NCBI GenBank assembly: GCA_025966355.1
Contig: JAICWZ010000010.1
Coordinates: 1-13,938, forward strand
Origin: Thermomicrobiaceae bacterium
GTDB taxonomy: Bacteria; Chloroflexota; Chloroflexia; Thermomicrobiales; Thermomicrobiaceae
Direction of reading: 5' to 3'
Length of the DNA stretch: 13,938 bases
Made by a program: the position numbers and the translations under genes. Shown here in pieces: positions 6,884 through 13,938 of the stretch (its first letter is position 1; each line of letters starts with the position of its first letter). A model generated the notes under the pieces. It made no database searches. It saw only the letters and a program-made list of their open reading frames with translations, and was not told where the DNA came from.

Positions 6884-7633
6884 TTAGGATTGGCACGTCC
6901 GGCGTCGAAGCAGTTCGTAAAGTGCGATCGACCCGGCGACGGCGGCATTGAGCGATTCGATTCGTCCGTTCATCGGAAGATCGACAAAAGCATCGCAGTG
7001 GGCGATCAGCGCGGAGCCGATGCCGCGACCTTCCGAACCGATTAATAACGCGGTCGGTTCGGGAATATCCGCAGTGAAGAGGGTGTGGGCCTGCGGTGAT
7101 GACTCCATCGCGGTGATCCAGTAGCCCGCTTCCTTGCTCGCCTCGGCTGCTCGTGAAAGATTGGTTACCTGCGCGACCGCCAGGTGCTCGACAGCGCCGG
7201 CCGACGCGTTCACCACGGCAGGCGTCACGCTCGCGGCGCGCCGGTCAGGCAAAATGAATCCGGCGACGCCAATTGCTTCCGCGGTGCGAAAAAGCGTCCC
7301 GAGATTCTGCGGGTCCTGAACGTGATCGAGAATCACGATCGGGCGTCGTTGCGGATTTTCGAGTATCGTGGATAGCGACACGTATGGATAGCCACTGGTT
7401 TCGAGGACGACCCCCTGACGATTGACCGAGCCGGCCAATCGCTCCAGCTCAGTGACGCGTAGGCGGATGGTTGGAACCTTCGCGGTTCGGGCGTCGGCCA
7501 GGAGCGTCTCGACTCGCTCCTGGCGCTCGGCGCCATCGGCGACATACAGCTTCTGATGCGTGCGAGCGCCACGCAGCGCCTCGATGACCGCGTTTCGTCC
7601 GTAGAGAAATTCGCTGCGCGTGGCCCGCGGCAT
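6884..7633 (-). CDS. rlmB: 23S rRNA 2'-O-ribose methyltransferase RlmB (SpoU/TrmH family)
   Basis: The 249-residue product has an N-terminal L30e-like substrate-binding domain (from FLYGRNAVIEAL, to about 80). The SPOUT catalytic domain then shows all three family motifs: LDHVQDPQNLGTLFRTAEA (102-120, with the catalytic-type Asn and Arg), LLIGSEGRGI (197-206) and LPMNGRIESLNAAVAG (219-234). RlmB methylates a guanosine ribose in 23S rRNA domain V using S-adenosylmethionine. Sequence alone cannot fully exclude a related tRNA or rRNA target. The frame opens at 7651 inside cysS, but ATG 7633 has a near-perfect GGAAGGGG five bases upstream. It starts just two bases after the cysS stop, so translation is probably coupled; cysS-rlmB is a common pair. 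Confidence 0.93.
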   Translation of the reverse strand: MPRATRSEFLYGRNAVIEALRGARTHQKLYVADGAERQERVETLLADARTAKVPTIRLRVTELERLAGSVNRQGVVLETSGYPYVSLSTILENPQRRPIVILDHVQDPQNLGTLFRTAEAIGVAGFILPDRRAASVTPAVVNASAGAVEHLAVAQVTNLSRAAEASKEAGYWITAMESSPQAHTLFTADIPEPTALLIGSEGRGIGSALIAHCDAFVDLPMNGRIESLNAAVAGSIALYELLRRRTCQS

Positions 7634-7635
7634 TG

Positions 7636-9042
<1,407 letters not shown>

Positions 9043-9304
9043 TCTCATGCTCCTCGAATGGCGGATTGCCGTTGGTCAACAACCCGGCCGAATGGCTTTC
9101 ATGATTGGAGCACGCGCTCTGACGTTCGGGTGAGATTGGTCGCGACGGTCGCTCGAGTGGATGACTAACCGACGAATCGAGACAGCGTTCGCGTGCTCCT
9201 GTGCATGCGTCGCAACGGGGATGCCGACCGCGGCCGCACCCCCTCAAGACAGGAGCACAACGCTCGTACTGTTATCGGCTGAACGGACCTTAATCTGTTC
9301 ACCA
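9043..9304 (-). promoter_or_regulatory. Structured leader of cysS with mutually exclusive stems
   Basis: Segment A (9249-9264) pairs with A' (9184-9202): a 10-bp perfect helix GTGCTCCTGT/ACAGGAGCAC plus a further 6 bp AGCGTT/AACGCT across a 3-nt bulge. The loop holds an 8-bp stem (9236-9243 with 9217-9224, one G-U). A' can instead pair perfectly over 10 bp with A2 (9190-9199 with 9107-9116). A2 can also pair over 8 bp, one of them a G-U, with the ribosome binding site and first ATG (9107-9114 with 9046-9053). This is the layout of a translational switch, with A-A' leaving A2 free to mask GGAG. No canonical T-box sequence is present, and no ligand is implied by what I see. Confidence 0.5.
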
Positions 9305-9616
9305 TTACTCCGTGCTGGCGGTGCCGACCGTTGCCTTTGCCGAGTCCGTCTTGGGGACATTCGTTGACGTCGATTCGCTCGGCGAATCCGAATGGCCGTT
9401 GCTCTCAGACTTCCCGTTCGGAACAGCGGAACTGGTTGTCTTCTTGCTATCGTTGATATAAAAACCCGATCCTTTGAAAATGATTCCGGCGGGATGGAGC
9501 ACACGGTGCACCGGCTGACCGCAATCAGGGCAGATCATTATCGGGTCGTCACTGAATCGCTGTTTCACATCGAAGTGATGTCCACATGACTCACACGCGT
9601 ATTCGTAGATGGGCAT
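9305..9616 (-). CDS. FmdB-family zinc-ribbon protein
   Basis: The 103-residue product starts with the family hallmark MPIYEYACESCGHHFDVKQR and has two CxxC knuckles (Cys8/Cys11 and Cys29/Cys32, CPDC), which should bind one zinc. The conserved GIIFKGSGFYIND (45-57) follows. After residue 60 it is a Ser/Thr/Asn-rich low-complexity tail, usual in this family. FmdB proteins are proposed regulators, but no molecular function is firmly set. The ATG at 9616 has AAGGAGG about 9 bases upstream; an in-frame TTG at 9625 is rejected because it lies inside that spacing. It is the first gene after a candidate promoter, upstream of the cysS leader, so it may share a transcript with cysS and rlmB. Confidence 0.92.
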   Translation of the reverse strand: MPIYEYACESCGHHFDVKQRFSDDPIMICPDCGQPVHRVLHPAGIIFKGSGFYINDSKKTTSSAVPNGKSESNGHSDSPSESTSTNVPKTDSAKATVGTASTE

Positions 9617-9661
9617 CCTGCCCAACCTCCTTGACTGGACATCGAACCAACTTCCACATCT

Positions 9662-9690
9662 ATTCTACGCGCTGCGTACACACCATACAA
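9662..9690 (-). promoter_or_regulatory. Candidate promoter of fmdB (and perhaps cysS-rlmB)
   Basis: On the minus strand TTGTAT (9685-9690) and TAGAAT (9662-9667, 5 of 6 to consensus) are separated by exactly 17 bp. Transcription would begin near 9655, about 40 nt before the fmdB ATG. It sits in the 95-bp gap between the polA stop and fmdB, which is distinctly AT-richer than its surroundings. No T-tailed polA terminator is visible in this gap. Confidence 0.5.
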
Positions 9691-9711
9691 TGTGATGTCA
9701 CCAAGCTTGAG

Positions 9712-12462
9712 TTAGACCGGCTCTAGTTGGTCCCAGTTGAGCCCAACTGAGCGCTCGACACCGAGCGGAACGCGCAACTCGACGACCTGCTCCATGATCG
9801 TCGCTGCCAGTTCGCCCAGCGGCTCGATTTCCGAACGAGGCAGTTCGAAGAGCAACTCGTCGTGGACTTGCAGCAAGATCCGACCTCGGAAGCCCTGTTC
9901 CTTCAACGCATGATGCACCTGAATCATCGCCATTTTCATGATGTCGGCCGCCGAGCCCTGCAACGGCATGTTGATCGCGATGCGTTCCGCACCGAGCCGG
10001 ACATTGAAGTTCGATGAAGTGATCTCAGGCACGTAGCGCCGCCGGCCGAACATGCTTTCGACGTAGCCCTTGCTGGCGGCTTCTTGCTTGGTTCGATCCA
10101 AAAACTCGCGCACGCCGGGCAGCCGCGCCATGTACCGATTGATGAAGTCCTGGGCGTCCTGCCGGCTCATACCGGTGTCGCGCGAGAGGCCGAAAGCTTG
10201 CATACCGTACATGATGCCGAAGTTCACCGTCTTGGCGACGCGGCGCATGTCGGAAGTCACATCCTTCAGTTCGACACCAAAGACATCGGCCGCCGTCGCG
10301 GAGTGAATATCCTGGCCCTCGCGGAAGGCGGTGACGAGCATCTCATCTTCGCTCAGATGCGCCATCAGTCGAAGCTCGATCTGACTGTAATCGGCCGAGA
10401 GGAAGACTGCTTCTTCGTCCCACGGTCGTCGATCGGGGCGGTTATCGGCGATGAAGGCGCGACGCACTCCGCGGCCGACGCCGGTACGCACCGGAATGTT
10501 TTGCAGGTTCGGATCGGTCGAGCTGAGCCGGCCGGTCGCCGCGATCGTCTGGTTATACGAGGTGTGGATGCGACCGGTGCGCGGGTTGACCTGCGCGGGG
10601 AGCGCATCGACGTAGGTTGATTTGAGTTTGAGCAGCTGGCGATATTCGAGGATATCGCTCACCATCGGATGCGACTCCCGCAGACCTTCCAGCACATCCT
10701 GGCTGACCGAATAGCCGGTTTTGGTGCGGCGGCCGGTCGGCAGGCTGAGATCTTCAAAGAGGATCTTGCCCAACTGTTTGGTCGAGTTGATGTTGAATTC
10801 ACCGCCAGCCAGCCGGTAGATCTCGGCCTCAAGCTCTCCGATCTGGCCGGCGAGTTGGATCGAGAGTGTATCAAGCAGCTCGACGTCGACCGCGATTCCG
10901 GTCTCTTCCATATCCATCAGTACGTCGATCAACGGGATTTCAATCGTATTGAAGAGATCGGTTTGTTGCTGCGCGGCCAGTTCCGGCCTCAGCAATTCGA
11001 CCAGTTGATAGGTCGCTTCAACGTCGGCGCAGGCATAATCCGTCGTCGCCAGCACATCGGTTTGGTCCATCGTGAGCTGGGCGCGGCCGCGACCGATGAG
11101 CTCGGTGATTTCCGTCATCTCGATGCCGAGTCGCTTGAAGGCGAGATCCTTTAGCCCGAGTGAGGATTCACCGAGTAAGTAGGCGGCGATCATCGAGTCG
11201 AAGTCGATGTGCGGACGAGGGTAACCGGCTTGCTCCATGACAACCGCGTCGTACTTACCGTTGTGGGCATAAATGGCCGGCGTCTCGCGCTCAAAAACGG
11301 GCGAGAGCGCGGCGCGCACTTCCGCTTCGTCGAGCAGTCCGTCGTGGCTGAGATGTCGGAGCGGGATGTAATAGCTCTTCGCGGGTGACGTGGCGATAGC
11401 GATGCCGACCAGATCGACGCGCATCGGATCGAGTCCGGTTGTTTCGACGTCGAGCGCGATCGCATCTGAGGACGTCATTTCCTCGACCAGGGCGGAGAGC
11501 TGGTCAACCGTCGTGACGGCCGTTCGGATCGCCTCGACATGCGGTGGTGGCTCGACCACAACCTGGGTCTGAACTGGATCGGGCAGCTTGTTGACAAGCG
11601 TGCGGAATTCGAGCAAACGGAAGAGATCGATAACCGTATTGCGATCGAACGTGCCCCAGACGCAGTTATCGAGATCCAGATCGACATCGACATCCTGCAC
11701 GATCGTCGCCAGTCGTCGTCCTTCGAGCGCCTGATCGATATTCTCTTTGAGCGAATTTCGGGCGCGGGTGGGCGAGATCTCATCGATGTGTTCGAGCATC
11801 GCCTCAATCGACGGGTACGTCTGGATCAGGTTCGTGGCGGTCTTCGCGCCGACGCCCGGCACTCCCGGGATGTTGTCAGACGTATCGCCGACGAGCGCCT
11901 TGTATTCCGGAATGCGCTCCGGGTCGAATTTATAGCGATCGATCACGGCCGCGCGATCGTAGACACGGTATTCGCCGAAGCGCTGGCGACCGGGAAGGAC
12001 GATCTTGACATCGCCGTCGACGAGTTGCAGCAAGTCGCTGTCGCCGGTGACGATGTAGACATGCATTCCCATGCCGGCGGCTCGACGCGAGAGCGTGCCG
12101 ATGACGTCGTCGGCCTCGAAGCCTTCCTTGGTGTAGATTGGGATATTCAGGACTTCGAGCATGTGGAAGATGCGATCCATCTGCCCGCGCATCGTGTCCG
12201 GCATCGGCGCGCGTTGTGCTTTGTAGCCATCGAACGAGTCGTGCCGGAAGGTGCGTCCGACATCGAAGCTCACGATGACACAATCCGGTTGATGCTCACG
12301 CAGTGCGTCAAGAAGCATCGACGTAAAGCCAAACACGGCGTTCGTCAATTCTCCGCTCGCGGTCGACAGGGTCTCAGGAAGCGCATGGAACGCACGGAAG
12401 GCCAGTCCATAACCGTCGACCAGCATGATCGAGCGTCCGGCGTGCTCGTTGTCAGACGTCAT
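9712..12462 (-). CDS. polA: DNA polymerase I with 5' nuclease and proofreading domains
   Basis: The 916-residue product has all three classic domains. The 5' nuclease (about 10-300) shows LVDGYGLAFRAFHALPE, the acidic clusters EADD (116-119) and TGDSD (139-143), and the helix-hairpin-helix NIPGVPGVGAKTA. The 3'-5' exonuclease keeps its catalytic set: Asp338/Glu340 (DVETTG), Asp405 (NGKYD), Tyr476 and Asp480 (YACAD). It is therefore predicted to proofread, unlike Thermus-type enzymes. The polymerase has motif A (Asp691, SADYSQIELR), the O-helix RRVAKTVNFGIMYG (740-753, Phe748 at the nucleotide-sugar selector) and motif C (VHDE, 866-869). Its roles are Okazaki fragment processing and repair synthesis. 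The ATG at 12462 has GAGGAG 9 bases upstream. It is divergent from moxR. Confidence 0.98.
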   Translation of the reverse strand: MTSDNEHAGRSIMLVDGYGLAFRAFHALPETLSTASGELTNAVFGFTSMLLDALREHQPDCVIVSFDVGRTFRHDSFDGYKAQRAPMPDTMRGQMDRIFHMLEVLNIPIYTKEGFEADDVIGTLSRRAAGMGMHVYIVTGDSDLLQLVDGDVKIVLPGRQRFGEYRVYDRAAVIDRYKFDPERIPEYKALVGDTSDNIPGVPGVGAKTATNLIQTYPSIEAMLEHIDEISPTRARNSLKENIDQALEGRRLATIVQDVDVDLDLDNCVWGTFDRNTVIDLFRLLEFRTLVNKLPDPVQTQVVVEPPPHVEAIRTAVTTVDQLSALVEEMTSSDAIALDVETTGLDPMRVDLVGIAIATSPAKSYYIPLRHLSHDGLLDEAEVRAALSPVFERETPAIYAHNGKYDAVVMEQAGYPRPHIDFDSMIAAYLLGESSLGLKDLAFKRLGIEMTEITELIGRGRAQLTMDQTDVLATTDYACADVEATYQLVELLRPELAAQQQTDLFNTIEIPLIDVLMDMEETGIAVDVELLDTLSIQLAGQIGELEAEIYRLAGGEFNINSTKQLGKILFEDLSLPTGRRTKTGYSVSQDVLEGLRESHPMVSDILEYRQLLKLKSTYVDALPAQVNPRTGRIHTSYNQTIAATGRLSSTDPNLQNIPVRTGVGRGVRRAFIADNRPDRRPWDEEAVFLSADYSQIELRLMAHLSEDEMLVTAFREGQDIHSATAADVFGVELKDVTSDMRRVAKTVNFGIMYGMQAFGLSRDTGMSRQDAQDFINRYMARLPGVREFLDRTKQEAASKGYVESMFGRRRYVPEITSSNFNVRLGAERIAINMPLQGSAADIMKMAMIQVHHALKEQGFRGRILLQVHDELLFELPRSEIEPLGELAATIMEQVVELRVPLGVERSVGLNWDQLEPV

Positions 12463-12490
12463 TCGTTCAGGCTCCTCTCAGCACGTACGA

Positions 12491-12496
12491 ATTATA
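12491..12496 (-). promoter_or_regulatory. -10 box of polA
   Basis: A perfect TATAAT lies on the minus strand about 30 bp before the polA ATG. The match to a TTGACA-type -35 box at 17 bp is poor. Transcription would start near 12484, giving a leader of about 20 nt with only the GAGGAG ribosome binding site. Confidence 0.45.
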
Positions 12497-12688
12497 GCCG
12501 CACAGCCGCTCGTAGACCGGTCGCTCCCGCGAACATCGGTTCGGCCGATCCTGCGGTGCGATCCAACAAGTCCAATGAATTCGTCTTGACGCCCATGGCG
12601 GCTCTTGCTGGTGATAAACTTTCCAGGCATCCGAACGCCTCAGGGCGACGTAAGGTAGGGGTGAAGGGCCAACGAACATGGATGAGCT

Positions 12689-12697
12689 TGATATAAT
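12689..12697 (+). promoter_or_regulatory. Extended -10 promoter of moxR
   Basis: The plus strand reads TGATATAAT, an exact match to the extended -10 consensus TGnTATAAT. The -35 region is weak, as allowed for this class. It would start transcription near 12704, leaving a leader of about 190 nt before moxR. Together with the polA box it defines a divergent promoter region of roughly 200 bp. Confidence 0.5.
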
Positions 12698-12703
12698 CAA
12701 GGA

Positions 12704-12894
12704 AAAGCCGAGTTGTTCTGTCGCAGCGCGCTAGGTGTACATCAACCAATGATCTCGTGCACTCCTACCCAGTTCGATCCACAGGCGCGGGTAGGGCGTC
12801 CGATCAGGGTACCAACCACTGTGCAATGAGCCGCGGTGGACACACCCCTCGTTGAGGCGAGCGGTGGTTCCCCCCACGGCGGGAAGGGAGCGTT
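12704..12894 (+). promoter_or_regulatory. Long moxR leader with several inverted repeats
   Basis: No credible gene is seen in the 432 bp between polA and moxR. Downstream of the promoter box the leader has CCTACCC/GGGTAGG (12764-12770 with 12789-12795, 18-nt loop), CCTC-GTT-GAGG (12847-12857) and GTGG/CCAC (12864-12867 with 12874-12877). AACCAC (12814-12819) could pair instead with GTGGTT (12864-12869). TTCCC (12868-12872) could cover GGGAA (12881-12885) next to the ribosome binding site. It matches no riboswitch class that I can recall. The function is unknown, and the stems are short enough that chance is possible. Confidence 0.3.
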
Positions 12895-13893
12895 ATGGCC
12901 ACCGCCGAGGCGTTATCTGAACGCATCGTACGCAACGTCGAGACGGTCATTGTCGGCAAGCGCCAGGAGGTCCAGCTCGTGCTGGTCTCGTTGCTCTGTC
13001 GCGGCCATGTCCTCGTCGAAGACGTTCCGGGCGTCGGTAAGACGATGCTCGCGAAAGCGATCGCGCGCAGCATCGGCTGCGTCTTCAAACGGATTCAGTT
13101 CACACCAGACCTTCTCCCGAGCGACGTCACGGGCGTCAGCGTCTTTAACCAACAGACCTCGCAATTTGAATATCGACCGGGCCCGATCGTGGCGCAGATC
13201 GTGTTGGCCGATGAAATCAATCGCGCAACGCCGAAAACGCAGTCGGCGCTGCTCGAAGCGATGGAAGAGGGCCAGGTGACGGTCGACGGGGTGACGCACA
13301 CATTGCCAACCCCGTTCATAGTGCTGGCGACCGAAAACCCGATTGAGTATGAGGGCACGTTCCCGCTGCCGGAAGCGCAGCTTGACCGGTTCCTGATTCG
13401 CATCTCGCTCGGCTACCCTGGCCACGCCGGCGAGATCGAAGTGCTCAACCGGCAACACTTCCAGCACCCGATCGAGCAATTGGAGCAAGCGGTCGGCGCC
13501 GAGGATCTGATCGAAGCGCAACAAGCCGTGCGTCAGGTCCACGTCGACGACACGCTCAAGGAGTACATCGTCTCAATCGTCGAGGCGACGCGGAATCACG
13601 ACGACGTTTATCTCGGTGCGGGTCCGCGCGGCAGCCTGGCGCTGTACAACACGGCGCGCGCCTGGGCCGCGATGGCCGGTCGCGACTACGTGATCCCGGA
13701 CGATATCAAGGCGCTGGCCAGTCCGACGCTGGCACATCGTGTCATCGTCAGCCCGGCCGCACGTATGAAAAATGTAGATGGCCGCATGGTCATCCGCGAG
13801 ATCCTGATGTCCACCGGCGTTCCGGGCGGGCGACCGGTTACGCGTGAAGCCGGGCAAGCACGGAGCTGGCGCGGAATCGGCTCAACGTCGTGA
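12895..13893 (+). CDS. MoxR-family AAA+ ATPase
   Basis: The 332-residue product has Walker [11 protein letters not shown] (41-50), Walker [10 protein letters not shown] (103-111), the sensor-1-type ATENP (145-149), a candidate arginine finger in EAQLDRF (160-166) and a C-terminal lid with [15 protein letters not shown]. MoxR ATPases act as chaperone-like factors that help mature metalloenzymes or membrane complexes. They are usually encoded beside DUF58 and von Willebrand or transglutaminase-type proteins. The ATG at 12895 follows AAGGGAG by 4 bases. The stop overlaps the next gene by 4 bp, supporting a moxR-led operon that continues past the window. The substrate cannot be told from the sequence. 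Confidence 0.95.
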   Translation: MATAEALSERIVRNVETVIVGKRQEVQLVLVSLLCRGHVLVEDVPGVGKTMLAKAIARSIGCVFKRIQFTPDLLPSDVTGVSVFNQQTSQFEYRPGPIVAQIVLADEINRATPKTQSALLEAMEEGQVTVDGVTHTLPTPFIVLATENPIEYEGTFPLPEAQLDRFLIRISLGYPGHAGEIEVLNRQHFQHPIEQLEQAVGAEDLIEAQQAVRQVHVDDTLKEYIVSIVEATRNHDDVYLGAGPRGSLALYNTARAWAAMAGRDYVIPDDIKALASPTLAHRVIVSPAARMKNVDGRMVIREILMSTGVPGGRPVTREAGQARSWRGIGSTS

Positions 13894-13938
13894 ACGGACT
13901 CAAGCTTCTCGTTGTCGTCTTTGTGGTGCTGGTTCTCG
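13890..13938 (+). CDS. Membrane protein after moxR, partial (start only)
   Basis: A GTG at 13890 overlaps the moxR stop (GTGA). It opens a frame of 16 codons up to the window edge, [16 protein letters not shown], which is a membrane segment from the very start. In moxR loci the next gene is most often a DUF58 protein with N-terminal membrane helices, which fits. The visible part is too short to assign a family. Confidence 0.5.
   Translation, partial: MNGLKLLVVVFVVLVL

Noticed and set aside
9217..9243. T-box-like string GGGTGCGGCCGCG in the cysS leader
   Set aside because: It resembles the T-box core GGGTGGNACCGCG but changes the TGGN bases that must pair with the tRNA acceptor end. It also lies too close to the fmdB stop for a full Stem I, and its bases are better explained by a simple 8-bp stem.
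11539..12696. 385-codon open frame on the plus strand opposite polA
   Set aside because: It is antisense to the conserved 5' nuclease region of polA, with low-complexity charged composition and no domain.
12492..12749. 85-codon minus-strand frame in the polA-moxR gap
   Set aside because: No ribosome binding site or recognisable family, and it runs through the polA promoter region.
12764..12795. tRNA-like T-loop string AGTTCGATCC within a 7-bp stem
   Set aside because: The stem is at the acceptor-like position but the loop is only 18 nt. There are no D or anticodon arms, so it is not a tRNA.

Overview
The window is about 13.9 kb of moderately GC-rich bacterial chromosome, almost fully coding. 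It is dominated by one block of housekeeping genes on the minus strand, with a strand switch near 12.5-12.9 kb. The mix is a diadenylate cyclase with a YbbR partner, a Gram-positive-type helicase-loading set (DnaD-like and DnaI-like) next to dnaB, cysS-rlmB, an FmdB-type zinc ribbon, a three-domain PolA, and a MoxR ATPase followed by a membrane protein. That fits Chloroflexota best, perhaps a relative of Thermomicrobia. The assignment is an inference from gene content and order. There is no rRNA or other taxonomic marker here.

Layout, following minus-strand transcription from right to left: polA (own -10 box), then fmdB (own promoter), a 262-nt structured leader, cysS, and rlmB tightly coupled behind cysS. 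Next comes a hairpin-rich gap with a candidate promoter, then rplI-dnaB-dnaD-like-dnaI-like, packed with 25-bp gaps and one 98-bp overlap. A 207-bp gap precedes a 643-residue TPR protein. Then cdaA follows from its own extended -10 promoter and overlaps a ybbR/cdaR gene that runs off the left edge. On the plus strand, a 432-bp divergent intergenic region carries a consensus extended -10 box and a roughly 190-nt leader before moxR. A 4-bp overlap leads into a membrane protein cut by the right edge.

Functional themes are replication (PolA, DnaB, DnaD-like, DnaI-like), translation (L9, CysRS, the 23S rRNA methyltransferase RlmB) and c-di-AMP signalling (CdaA with its YbbR partner). I see no mobile element, CRISPR array, tRNA, rRNA, intein or defence system. 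The least ordinary signals are regulatory or architectural. One is a set of mutually exclusive long pairings in the cysS leader that could gate its ribosome binding site. Another is a 98-bp stretch read in two frames at the dnaD-like/dnaI-like junction. The third is a pair of overlapping hairpins before rplI.
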